64,000 bases of DNA from Streptomyces sp. A1136 (GTDB lineage: Bacteria > Actinomycetota > Actinomycetes > Streptomycetales > Streptomycetaceae), in the NCBI RefSeq assembly GCF_004795055.1, contig NZ_SSBJ01000006.1, positions 124,001 through 188,000 on the forward strand, given 5' to 3'. A program made the translations under genes and the position numbers. Of the stretch, positions 26,231-34,881 are shown piece after piece. Within the stretch, counting starts at the first letter, position 1. Each line of letters starts with the position of its first letter. The notes under the pieces are model-generated. The model saw nothing but the letters and a program-made list of their open reading frames with translations, was not told where the DNA came from and did not search any database.

Positions 26231-26893
26231 TCAGTGCCGGGCCTGGAGCAGCTCCTCCAGCTGCTCCTCGCGCGCCTGGGCGGCCACGAAGAGGAGCTCG
26301 TCACCCGGCTCCAGCGTCTCCTCGCCGTGCGGGGTGAGCACCCGGTTGCCCCGGATGATCGTGACCAGCGAGGTGTCCTCGGGCCAGCTGATCTCGCTGA
26401 TCTGCGTGCCCGCGACCGAGGAGTCGGGCGGCAGGGTCAACTCGACGAGGTTGGCGTCGCCGTGGCTGAAGCGGAGCAGCCGCACCAGGTCGCCGACGCT
26501 GACGGCCTCCTCGACCAGGGCCGACATCAGGCGGGGCGTGGAGACCGCGACGTCGACGCCCCAGGACTCGTTGAAGAGCCACTCGTTCTTCGGGTTGTTG
26601 ACCCGTGCCACGACCCGGGGGACCCCGTACTCGGTCTTGGCGAGCAGGGAGACCACCAGGTTGACCTTGTCGTCACCCGTGGCGGCGATGACCACGTTGC
26701 AGCGCTGGAGCGCGGCCTCGTCCAGCGAGGTGATCTCGCAGGCGTCGGCCAGCAGCCATTCGGCCTGCGGCACCCGCTCCACCGAGATGGCGGTCGGCGC
26801 CTTGTCGACGAGCAGCACCTCGTGGCCGTTCTCCAGCAGCTCGCCCGCGATGGAGCGGCCGACGGCGCCGGCTCCGGCGATCGCGACCCTCAT
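26231..26893 (-). CDS. TrkA-family (RCK) potassium channel/transporter regulator, second of pair
   Basis: A 220-residue RCK protein. The TrkA_N Rossmann domain (1-125) has GAGAVGRSIA and the acidic VDK ribose site. A TrkA_C (RCK_C) domain (about 140-218) follows. RCK_C domains can bind c-di-AMP in Gram-positive bacteria, which is family knowledge and not visible here. ATG 26893 overlaps the upstream trkA-like stop (ATGA). It corresponds to one of the M. tuberculosis ceoB/ceoC pair. Confidence 0.9.
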   Translation of the reverse strand: MRVAIAGAGAVGRSIAGELLENGHEVLLVDKAPTAISVERVPQAEWLLADACEITSLDEAALQRCNVVIAATGDDKVNLVVSLLAKTEYGVPRVVARVNNPKNEWLFNESWGVDVAVSTPRLMSALVEEAVSVGDLVRLLRFSHGDANLVELTLPPDSSVAGTQISEISWPEDTSLVTIIRGNRVLTPHGEETLEPGDELLFVAAQAREEQLEELLQARH

Positions 26894-27558
26894 GCGTGTG
26901 CCTCCTCGGGCCCCTGGGCGAAGACCGCCTCGACCTTCTCGATCTCGTCCGTGCGCATCATCACGTGGACGAGGTCGCCCTCCTGGAGGACCGTCTGCGA
27001 CGTGGGCAGCATGGCCTCGCCCAACCGGGTGAGGAACGCCACGCGGACGCCCGTCTCCTCCTGGAGCGTGCTGACCTTGTGACCGATCCAGCTCGCCGAG
27101 GTGTGCACCTCGGCGAGCTGCACACCGCCGCTCGGGTCGCGCCACAGCGGTTCCGCGCCCGAGGGCAGCAGTCGGCGCAGCATCTGGTCGGCCGTCCACC
27201 GCACGGTCGCCACGGTCGGGATGCCCAGGCGCTGGTAGACCTCGGCGCGCTTGGGGTCGTAGATGCGGGCGGCGACGTTCTCGACGCCGAACATCTCCCG
27301 GGCCACGCGGGCGGCGATGATGTTGGAATTGTCACCGCTGCTGACGGCGGCGAAGGCGCCGGCCTCCTCGATGCCCGCCTCCCGCAGCGTGTCCTGATCG
27401 AAGCCGACCCCGGTCACGCGGCGACCGCCGAACGATGCCCCCAGTCGACGGAATGCGGTGGGGTCCTGGTCGACGACTGCGACCGTATGACCCTGCTGTT
27501 CCAGGGTCTGCGCAAGGGCGGAGCCCACCCTTCCGCAGCCCATGATGACGATGTGCAC
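26890..27558 (-). CDS. TrkA-family (RCK) potassium uptake regulator, first of pair
   Basis: A 222-residue RCK protein with MGCGRVGSALA and VDQDP (nucleotide-binding Rossmann) and a C-terminal TrkA_C domain. GTG 27558 is chosen because GGAAGGA lies about 8 bases upstream; the earlier ATG adds 15 unconserved residues. It is coupled to the second RCK gene. The pair is divergent from the KimA-like transporter 210 bp away, suggesting that both regulators gate K+ uptake, possibly that transporter. Confidence 0.9.
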   Translation of the reverse strand: MHIVIMGCGRVGSALAQTLEQQGHTVAVVDQDPTAFRRLGASFGGRRVTGVGFDQDTLREAGIEEAGAFAAVSSGDNSNIIAARVAREMFGVENVAARIYDPKRAEVYQRLGIPTVATVRWTADQMLRRLLPSGAEPLWRDPSGGVQLAEVHTSASWIGHKVSTLQEETGVRVAFLTRLGEAMLPTSQTVLQEGDLVHVMMRTDEIEKVEAVFAQGPEEAHA

Positions 27559-27768
27559 GGCCGTCCTTCCGGCTGACAGCGGCTCGCTGGTTACCAGCCT
27601 CATTGCATGCTCTGGCTAATCAGGGTCTCAGACCATGGCCCAAGCTACACACGGGCGGTCACCAGTGTGACCATTTGGGCTGCGGGCGGGGGCTCATTGG
27701 AGCGTGATTGCGCGCTGAAAGGGGCGGGGGGTTCGTCAGCCGGTTTTCGAACGCTTACGATCCTTGGC

Positions 27769-29817
27769 GTGTCCAAACTGACCGACGTGCCCAAACGGAT
27801 CCTGATCGGCCGGGCGCTCCGCAGCGACCGCCTCGGAGAAACGCTCCTCCCCAAGCGGATCGCCCTACCTGTTTTCGCCTCGGACCCGCTCTCCTCGGTG
27901 GCGTACGCCCCGGGCGAGGTGCTGCTGGTCCTGTCGATCGCGGGCGTGTCGGCGTACCACTACAGCCCCTGGATCGCGCTGGCGGTCGTGGTGCTGATGT
28001 TCACCGTGGTCGCCTCCTACCGGCAGAACGTCCACGCCTACCCGAGCGGCGGCGGCGACTACGAGGTCGCCAACACGAACCTCGGGCCCAAGGCCGGTCT
28101 CACCGTGGCGAGCGCGCTCCTGGTCGACTACGTCCTGACCGTCGCCGTGTCGATCGCCTCCGGAGTGGAGAATCTCGGCTCCGCCATCCCCTTCGTCGTC
28201 GAGCACAAAGTGCTCTGCGCGATCGGGATGATCTTGCTTCTCACGCTGATGAATCTGCGCGGCATGAAGGAATCGGGGCGACTGTTCGCGATTCCCACGT
28301 ATGTCTTCGTCGCGGGCGTATTCATCATGATCGCGTGGGGTGCCTGGCGGGGCCTCGTCCTCGACGAGACCATGAAGGCGCCCACCGCCGATTTCGAGAT
28401 CAAGGCGGAGCACCAGGGACTGGCCGGTTTCGCGCTGGTCTTCCTGCTGCTGCGGGCCTTCTCCTCGGGCTGTGCCGCACTGACCGGCGTCGAGGCGATC
28501 AGCAACGGCGTGCCCGCGTTCCGCAAGCCCAAGAGCAAGAACGCCGCGACCACCCTCGCCCTGATGGGCGCGCTCGCCGTGACGATGTTCTGCGGAATCA
28601 TCGGCCTGGCGATGGCGACCGACGTGAGGATGGCCGAGAAGCCCGCGACGGACCTGCTGCACAACGGCGTGGCGGTCGGACCGGAGTACGTGCAGAACCC
28701 GGTGATCTCCCAGGTCGCCGAAGCCGTCTTCGGCGACGGCAGCTTCCTGTTCATCGTGCTCGCCGCCGCCACCGCGCTCGTCCTGTTCCTGGCCGCCAAC
28801 ACGGCCTACAACGGCTTCCCGCTGCTGGGCTCGATCCTCGCCCAGGACCGCTACCTGCCCCGTCAGCTGCACACCCGCGGCGACCGGCTCGCCTTCTCCA
28901 ACGGCATCGTGCTGCTGGCGGGCGCCGCCGTCCTGCTGATCTGGATCTACGGCGCGGACTCGACCAAGCTGATCCAGCTCTACATCGTCGGCGTCTTCGT
29001 CTCCTTCACCCTCAGCCAGACCGGCATGGTCCGGCACTGGAACCGGCACCTGAGGGCCGAGAAGGACCAGGCCGTGCGGCGTCGGATGTTCCGCTCCCGC
29101 GCGATCAACGCCTTCGGCGCCTTCTTCACCGGCCTGGTGCTGGTCGTGGTCCTCGCCACCAAGTTCACCCACGGTGCCTGGGTCGCCCTGCTGGGGATGC
29201 TGATCTTCTACGGCACCATGACCGCCATCCGCAAGCACTACGACCGCGTCGCCGACGAGATCGCCGCCGACGAGGGGCCGAGCGACGACAGCGTGCGGCC
29301 CTCGCGGGTCCACTCGATCGTGCTGGTCAGCAAGGTGCACAAGCCCACGCTGCGCGCCCTGGCCTTCGCCAAGCTGACCCGGTCCGACACCCTGGAGGCG
29401 CTCAGCATCAGCGTCGACGCGGCCGAGACCAAGGCGCTCAAGGCGGAGTGGGAGCGGCGCGGGATCAACGTACCGCTCAAGATCCTCGACTCCCCGTACC
29501 GCGAGATCACCCGGCCTGTGGTGGAGTACGTCAAGGGCCTGCGCAGCGAGAACCCGCGCGACGCGGTCAGCGTCTACATCCCGGAGTACGTCGTCGGCCG
29601 CTGGTACGAACACCTGCTGCACAACCAGAGCGCGCTGCGGCTCAAGGGCCGACTGCTGTTCACACCCGGCGTGATGGTCACCTCGGTGCCCTACCAGCTG
29701 GAATCCTCGGAGCTCGCGAAGAAGCGGGCGAAGAAGCGGCAGGAGTGGAACGCCCCCGGCGCCGTGCGCCGCGGCCCGGTGGACACCTCGCGGCCCAAGG
29801 ACCGGGCGGGGAAGTAG
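27769..29817 (+). CDS. KimA-like APC-superfamily potassium transporter
   Basis: A 682-residue protein. The N-terminus KRILIGRALRSDRLGE, the SDPLSSVAYAPGE loop, SYRQNVHAYPSGGGDYEVA and LLVDYVLTVAVSIASG resemble B. subtilis KimA (YdaO), a high-affinity K+/H+ symporter. About 12 helices are followed by a cytoplasmic USP-like domain (about 510-650). It is often annotated amino-acid permease; adjacent RCK and kdpDE genes favour K+. GTG 27769 follows TACGAT by 7 nt with no Shine-Dalgarno, so it is likely leaderless. The M. tuberculosis positional match is Rv2690c. Confidence 0.82.
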   Translation: MSKLTDVPKRILIGRALRSDRLGETLLPKRIALPVFASDPLSSVAYAPGEVLLVLSIAGVSAYHYSPWIALAVVVLMFTVVASYRQNVHAYPSGGGDYEVANTNLGPKAGLTVASALLVDYVLTVAVSIASGVENLGSAIPFVVEHKVLCAIGMILLLTLMNLRGMKESGRLFAIPTYVFVAGVFIMIAWGAWRGLVLDETMKAPTADFEIKAEHQGLAGFALVFLLLRAFSSGCAALTGVEAISNGVPAFRKPKSKNAATTLALMGALAVTMFCGIIGLAMATDVRMAEKPATDLLHNGVAVGPEYVQNPVISQVAEAVFGDGSFLFIVLAAATALVLFLAANTAYNGFPLLGSILAQDRYLPRQLHTRGDRLAFSNGIVLLAGAAVLLIWIYGADSTKLIQLYIVGVFVSFTLSQTGMVRHWNRHLRAEKDQAVRRRMFRSRAINAFGAFFTGLVLVVVLATKFTHGAWVALLGMLIFYGTMTAIRKHYDRVADEIAADEGPSDDSVRPSRVHSIVLVSKVHKPTLRALAFAKLTRSDTLEALSISVDAAETKALKAEWERRGINVPLKILDSPYREITRPVVEYVKGLRSENPRDAVSVYIPEYVVGRWYEHLLHNQSALRLKGRLLFTPGVMVTSVPYQLESSELAKKRAKKRQEWNAPGAVRRGPVDTSRPKDRAGK

Positions 29818-29838
29818 CCGCCGGTCGGTCGGTGTGGC

Positions 29839-29898
29839 GAACGGCCGGACGAGATCCACGTAAACTGGTGGGTCGGTCGTCCGGCCGTTCCCGTTTTT
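29839..29898 (+). terminator. Hairpin with U-tract between KimA-like and methyltransferase genes
   Basis: A perfect 14-bp stem (29839-29852 with 29877-29890), a 24-nt loop and a T5 tract at 29894-29898. It acts as terminator for the transporter or as an attenuator, being only 21 bp from the next start. The loop contains TAAACT, a possible -10. Confidence 0.7.
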
Positions 29899-29919
29899 AT
29901 GTTTTGGAGTCTCCCCACC

Positions 29920-31251
29920 ATGACCGAGCAGATCGAGAAGCAGTCACTGGTCGGGGAGGAGTACGAGGTCGAGGTCGGCCCCGTCGCGCACGGCGGCCAC
30001 TGCATCGCCCGTACCTCCGAGGGCCGCGTCCTGTTCGTCCGGCACACCCTGCCCGGCGAGAAGGTCATCGCCCGGGTCACCGAGGGCGACATCGACTCCC
30101 GCTTCCTGCGCGCCGACGCCGTCACCGTCCTGGACGCCTCCAAGGACCGCGTCGAGGCGCCGTGCAAGTACGCCGGTCCCGGCAAGTGCGGCGGCTGCGA
30201 CTGGCAGCACGCCAAGCCGGGCGCCCAGCGCCGGCTCAAGGGCGAGGTCGTGGCCGAGCAGCTCAAGCGGCTCGCCGGACTCACCCCGGAGGAGGCCGGC
30301 TGGGACGGCACGGTCATGCCGGCCGAGGGCGACAAGCTGCCGGCCGGACAGGTCCCGCAGTGGCGCACCCGGGTCCAGTTCGCCATCGACGAGGACGGCA
30401 ACGCCGGCCTGCGCAAGCACCGCTCGCACGACATCGAGCTGATCGACCACTGCATGATCGCGGCCGTCGGTGTCGAGGAACTCGGCATCGAGAAGCAGGA
30501 CTGGCCGCAGATGGAGACGGTCGAGGCCATCGCCGCCTCCGGCTCCGGCGACCGCCAGGTCGTCCTCACCCCGCGCCCGGGCGGCCGCCTGCCGCTCGTC
30601 GAGCTGGACAAGCCCGTCTCGGTGCTGCGGGTCGAGGAGAAGGACGGCGGGGTCCACCGCGTCCACGGCCGCCCCTTCGTGCGAGAGCGCGCGGACGGCC
30701 GTACGTACCGCGTGGGCATGGGCGGCTTCTGGCAGGTCCACCCGCAGGCCGCCGACACCCTGATCAAGGCCGTCATGCAGGGGCTGATGCCGCGCAAGGG
30801 CGAGATGGCGCTCGACCTCTACTGCGGCGTCGGCATCTTCGCGGGCGCGCTGGCGGAGCGGCTCGGCGAGACGGGCGCGGTGCTCGGCATCGAGTCCGGC
30901 AAGCGCGCGGTGGAGGACGCCCGGCACAACCTGGCGGACTTCCCCCGGGTCCGCATCGAGCAGGGCAAGGTGGACCAGGCCCTCCCGAAGACCGGCATCA
31001 CCGAGTGCGACCTCGTCGTCCTCGACCCCCCGCGCGCGGGCGCCGGCAAGCAGACGGTCCGCCACATCGCCTCCCTCTCGGCCCGCCGCATCGCCTACGT
31101 CGCCTGCGACCCGGCGGCCCTGGCCCGCGACCTGGCGTACTTCGCGGAGGCCGGCTACAAGGTCCGCACGCTCCGCGTCTTCGACCTCTTCCCGATGACC
31201 CACCACGTGGAGTGCGTGGCGATCCTGGAGCCGGTCAACAAGGGCGCCTGA
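29920..31251 (+). CDS. TRAM-domain 23S rRNA/tRNA uracil-5-methyltransferase (RumA/TrmA family)
   Basis: A 443-residue SAM-dependent RNA m5U methyltransferase. The TRAM domain is about 5-70, the [4Fe-4S] ligands are Cys82, Cys90, Cys93 and a Cys near 173 (DHCMI), and the SAM domain has DLYCGVGIF, DPPRAG, and the nucleophile Cys in YVACDPAALARD. ATG 29920 has GGAG 10 bases upstream. The target nucleotide cannot be predicted. The syntenic partner in M. tuberculosis is Rv2689c. Confidence 0.92.
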   Translation: MTEQIEKQSLVGEEYEVEVGPVAHGGHCIARTSEGRVLFVRHTLPGEKVIARVTEGDIDSRFLRADAVTVLDASKDRVEAPCKYAGPGKCGGCDWQHAKPGAQRRLKGEVVAEQLKRLAGLTPEEAGWDGTVMPAEGDKLPAGQVPQWRTRVQFAIDEDGNAGLRKHRSHDIELIDHCMIAAVGVEELGIEKQDWPQMETVEAIAASGSGDRQVVLTPRPGGRLPLVELDKPVSVLRVEEKDGGVHRVHGRPFVRERADGRTYRVGMGGFWQVHPQAADTLIKAVMQGLMPRKGEMALDLYCGVGIFAGALAERLGETGAVLGIESGKRAVEDARHNLADFPRVRIEQGKVDQALPKTGITECDLVVLDPPRAGAGKQTVRHIASLSARRIAYVACDPAALARDLAYFAEAGYKVRTLRVFDLFPMTHHVECVAILEPVNKGA

Positions 31252-31327
31252 TGCGAGCGGGTGATGTGCGCCATGGGCCCCTTGGTGCCGGGGGTGCGGC
31301 TTTGTGAAGTCGACGTTCGGACGTGAC

Positions 31328-31348
31328 CCCCGGCCCGGCGAGCCGGGG
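31328..31348 (+). terminator. Weak hairpin after methyltransferase gene
   Basis: CCCCGGC (31328-31334) pairs with GCCGGGG (31342-31348), 76 bp after the stop. The rest of 31252-31518 shows no gene. Confidence 0.35.
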
Positions 31349-31518
31349 AACGCCTGATGCTTCACACGAGTCCGTGTCCGGGCGTTCAGTCCTGCGCATG
31401 CTGCCGGCGATAGATCGGGCCCCTGCGGTCGGTGCATGCGAGGTTCACAAGAGCATGGTGCGGTGTAAATCAGCCAAGTCCCTTGGTCCCTGGCTGCGGT
31501 TCTGTGCGCTGCGGGACA

Positions 31519-32142
31519 ATGGCGTCCGACGTCCGTTACCACCACCGCCCCGGAGCCTCGGCCGGACGGGTACAGCCCCTTCGCACACCTCACCGCGCCC
31601 AACGCCGCCGTCTACCGTCAGGTGATGCGGGCGTTCGTGATCGCCAAGGAGCGGTTCGCCGTACATCTGCGCCCCGAGGACGTACACGCCGCCCTGCCGG
31701 CCGACGGGCGACCCGCTGAGCTGGAGGTCCTGGTCAAGGCGCTGGACAGCCTCGTCGGCTGGGGCAATCTCCGCGCTGACCCCGACACCGCCCGCGACAC
31801 CGCCGTCGAGGACTTCTACCGGAAGCGGTTCGTCTACCAGCTCACCCAGGACGAGAAGCTGCCGAGGAGGCGTTGGGCGTCTATGACGAGGCACTCGGGC
31901 GGCGCGGCGCTCTGCGGGCCGTCGCCCTGCACGACATCGTCACCCAGTTGCGCGCCCTCCTCGTACTGGCGGCCGAGGAACAGCCGGATCAGGTCAAAAC
32001 GCACCCGGCACTTGACGCGCCGGTGAGTAGGTTCGCCGCACTCGCCGACAACGCCCGCGCCTTCATGGGGTCCTTGCAGAGGACCATCGACCTCCATGAC
32101 GTCGAATAGGAAGTCTTCCTCGCCTACAAGGACCGGATCATC
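31519..32142 (+). pseudogene. Remnant of JetA (TIGR02677/DUF2397) of a Wadjet-type defence system
   Basis: Spliced across frames this reads like the N-terminal half of TIGR02677 proteins: PDGYSPFAHLTAPNAAVYR, MRAFVIAKERFAVHL, WGNLRADPDTA and VEDFYRKRFVYQLTQ, then AEEALGVYDEALGRRG, DNARAFMGSLQRTIDLHD and FLAYKDRII. Lesions: a frame change near 31540-31550 just after the likely ATG 31519, a second near 31862 (LTQDEK/AAEEALG), and an in-frame TAG at 32107. JetA homology stops at about 32140. In intact type II Wadjet loci JetA is a kleisin-like subunit of an SMC complex that destroys plasmids. Nonfunctional. Confidence 0.72.
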
Positions 32143-32412
32143 CACGGGGACTTCGACTGGGGCGGGCTCCGCATCGCCTCCGCATTGCTGCACCGTGTTC
32201 CCTGGCGGCCGTGGCGCTACACGGCGGTCGACTTCGCGCCGCGGCGGCTCTCGCGGGTCCCCACGCCCTGCCACTCGCCGGCCGGCCGGCCGAGGCTCCC
32301 TGGGACCCGGCCCTGACGCGGGCTCTCTTGGAACTGGGGGTGCGCGTCGAGGAGGAGGCGGTCCTCGACGTGTTACTGACCGACCTCGCGCGACGACGAC
32401 CCGCATGTCGGG
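32143..32412 (+). pseudogene. Remnant of JetD (TIGR02679/DUF2399) C-terminus fused to the JetA remnant
   Basis: Directly after the JetA fragment the frame reads HGDFDWGGLRIASALL and PWRYTAVDF, then shifts frame and reads PLAGRPAEAPWDPAL and VRVEEEAVLDVLLTDL. This is the C-terminal Toprim-like part of DUF2399 proteins, the JetD nuclease. JetB, JetC and most of JetA and JetD are absent, so one large deletion joined the two ends; a frameshift between about 32225 and 32245 followed. The second frame has no stop before the SWIM gene start. Confidence 0.7.
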
Positions 32413-32522
32413 GCGAAGGCCTGTCATGTCGGCGTCAGCCCGTCGGTGGGCAGGGTCGCTCCGAACGGAGCGGGAGTCGCGAGCAGTTGAGGGAGACTGA
32501 AGACAGCAGGAATGCTGGAAAG

Positions 32523-34196
32523 ATGACCGGTTTCACCGAGACGGGCCTGCGCGCGATCGCCGGCCCGCGCTCCTTCGCCAGGGCCCAGGACTATCTGGAC
32601 GCCGTCACGGTCACCGAGATCGGTGACGGCTGGATCACCGCCACCGTGCACGGGACGCACCCCTACGCGGTGAAGTTGTCGCTCGACGGGGGCGAGAAGC
32701 CCTCGGGGGAGTGCGACTGCCCGTACGGCCTGGAGGGCAACTTCTGCAAGCACCTGGTCGCGGTCGGCCTGACCGCGCTCTCCCGCGCGGAGAGCCTTCC
32801 CAAACAGCGCACCCGGGCCCGGACCCGCGCCCGGGGCCTGGACGCGTGGCTGGCCGCGCTGTCCAGGGAGGAGCTGCTCGCGCTCGTACGGGAACAGCTC
32901 CGTGAGGAGCCGCAGTTGCGCCGCCGCCTGGAGTTGCGGGCCGCCGGCGCCCGCGGGGATCTCGACGAGGTCCGCGCCCGGGTCCGCGAGCTCCTCGACA
33001 TCGGCCCGTTCGCCCGATACGGATACGTCGAGTACTCCGATGCCCACGCCTACGGCGAGCAGGCCGCGCAGGCCGTGTCGGCGATCACCGCGCTGACCGC
33101 CGTCGGTCGGCCCGCCGACGCGCTTGTCCTCTCGCGGGAGGCAATGCGTCTCCTGCACGCCGTACAGGAGAGCATCGACGACTCCGACGGGCGCCTCGGC
33201 GAGGTCGGAGCCGACCTCGCCCAAGCGCATCTGGACGCGTGCCGTGCGACGCGCCCCGACCCAGAGGAGCTCGCGGCCTGGCTGGTCGAGCACGTACTCG
33301 GTGACACGGACGACCTCACCGGCATCGACCCGCTCGACTACGAGGACGTCCTCGGCGCACGGGGGATGGCCACCGTACGGCGGCTGGCGGTCGAGGCATG
33401 GGGCGCGAACCGCTCGGGTTGGGCGGAGAAGTACCTCATGGAGCGTCTGGCCAAGGCGGGCGGCGATGTGGACGCGGTGGTCGCCGTCCATGCGGCCGAC
33501 CTCGTTCCGGACGGCAGCACCCACCTGCTCATCGCCCGCGAACTGGACACCGCGGGCCGCCCCGACGAGGCCCTGCGCTGGGCGGAACGCGGCGTCGAGG
33601 AGGCCGAGGACCCTGCCTTCACCGCCACCGCTTTGATCGACTACCTGTGCGAGCGCCACTCTCGCGCCGGGCGGCTGCGGCAAGCCGTCGCCGTGCGCCG
33701 CGATCACTTCGCCGCCCGCCGCACCCTGGCCGCGTACCGGCAGCTGCGCACGGTGGCGCAGGCCGCCGGTCTCTGGGACGCCGAACGCGACACCGCCTTG
33801 GCCCTGCTGCGCGCCGATGCCGGACAGCGCACGCCGTACCGGTACGAGGGCCCGGTCCTGATCGACGCCCTCCTCGACGACGGTGACGTCGAAGCCGCCT
33901 GGCAGGCCGCCACCGAGACGGGTGCCGACGACCGGCAGTGGCTCACCCTCGCCGACCGGTCGCGCCCCGGCCGTCCAGCGGACGCGCTGCGCGTCTACCT
34001 GCGCCTGATCGAACCATTGTTGAAGGAGACGGGCAACGCCGTTTACGAGCAGGTGGCGAGCCTGCTCCTCGGCATGCGCGCCTGCCACCAACGCCTGCGT
34101 ACCCAAGCCGATTTCATGGAATACGTCACCGCCCTGCGCGCCGCCCACAAGCGCAAGCGGAACCTGATGCGGCTCCTCGACGAGCACGGCCTGTGA
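32523..34196 (+). CDS. SWIM zinc-finger protein with TPR-like repeats
   Basis: A 557-residue protein. The SWIM motif is formed by Cys64, Cys66, Cys75 and His77 (CDCPYG...CKH). The rest is mostly helical with TPR-like repeats (e.g. AAQAVSAITALTAVGRPADALVLSREAM; RELDTAGRPDEALRWAERGVEEAED). SWIM domains bind DNA or protein. ATG 32523 has a weak GGAAAG upstream, and the frame is open back into the JetD remnant, so an upstream start is formally possible. The family is common in Streptomyces; no known operon partners. Confidence 0.78.
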   Translation: MTGFTETGLRAIAGPRSFARAQDYLDAVTVTEIGDGWITATVHGTHPYAVKLSLDGGEKPSGECDCPYGLEGNFCKHLVAVGLTALSRAESLPKQRTRARTRARGLDAWLAALSREELLALVREQLREEPQLRRRLELRAAGARGDLDEVRARVRELLDIGPFARYGYVEYSDAHAYGEQAAQAVSAITALTAVGRPADALVLSREAMRLLHAVQESIDDSDGRLGEVGADLAQAHLDACRATRPDPEELAAWLVEHVLGDTDDLTGIDPLDYEDVLGARGMATVRRLAVEAWGANRSGWAEKYLMERLAKAGGDVDAVVAVHAADLVPDGSTHLLIARELDTAGRPDEALRWAERGVEEAEDPAFTATALIDYLCERHSRAGRLRQAVAVRRDHFAARRTLAAYRQLRTVAQAAGLWDAERDTALALLRADAGQRTPYRYEGPVLIDALLDDGDVEAAWQAATETGADDRQWLTLADRSRPGRPADALRVYLRLIEPLLKETGNAVYEQVASLLLGMRACHQRLRTQADFMEYVTALRAAHKRKRNLMRLLDEHGL

Positions 34197-34416
34197 GCCG
34201 GGCACCGGCCGACCCCGCGGGGAGGCCGTACAGGGCATCTGCGACCCGCCCGCCAGGTGTGGCAGCAGGGAAACGCTGCGCTTACACGGTGGCCGGCCGG
34301 GCGGAGGAGTGGATCAGCGACTGCGCGCAAGGGCGCGGGGGAACCGGTGCCTTCGGCGCCTGGCTCGACGTGGGCGGTGGCCGGCACATGACGTACGTGG
34401 GCCGGAGCCTGGGGGG

Positions 34417-34881
34417 TCAGGCGCGGAGGATCGAGGAGAGCCAGGGCGTGAGGGTCAGGGCCGGCACGCGTTCGCGGTAGGTCTCGTCGCCCGGGAGGGG
34501 GATGATGAGCCGGTAGCCCGGGGGAAAGCGACGGGCTTTCACGTGGGCCAAGCCGCTGTACACCGAGCGGAGGAACGCCGGCACCTGGTCGCGGGGGACG
34601 TCGTGGAACTCCACGCCGTCGACGGTGATCAGGGCGTCGTCGTCCGGATAGAGGCGGACGGACACCGTGGGCCGGCCGGCGAGGTCGACGAACGCCTCGT
34701 GAGGGAGGGAGCCGTCGGGGTCGGTCGCCTTGAAGAGCGCGGCCGAGGAACGGCGCGAAGTCTGGTCCGCGCCGATGTCGTGGGCGACGGTCATTGTGAG
34801 GCCGTAGGCGTCGGCGATCTCGCGCACGGCCGTGACGGCCGACTCCGTGCTGGGGAGCGGGGGATGGTCCATGGTCACCAT
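34417..34881 (-). CDS. Hypothetical protein, 154 residues
   Basis: A soluble protein with an N-terminal helix (ESAVTAVREIADAYG), a beta-rich centre (VSVRLYPDDDALITVDGVEF) and a VPAFLRSVYSGL helix. No Cys, signal or catalytic motif is recognised. GAGGG lies 4 bases upstream of ATG 34881; GTG 34878 or ATG 34872 are alternative starts with better or longer spacing. Size and composition resemble small accessory or immunity-like proteins of Streptomyces, but this is not a family assignment. Confidence 0.55.
   Translation of the reverse strand: MVTMDHPPLPSTESAVTAVREIADAYGLTMTVAHDIGADQTSRRSSAALFKATDPDGSLPHEAFVDLAGRPTVSVRLYPDDDALITVDGVEFHDVPRDQVPAFLRSVYSGLAHVKARRFPPGYRLIIPLPGDETYRERVPALTLTPWLSSILRA

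Noticed and set aside
27708..31307. A 1,199-codon plus-strand open frame over the KimA-like and methyltransferase genes
   Set aside because: It overlaps two well-supported genes in a different frame and shows only low-complexity Arg/Pro/Gly composition.
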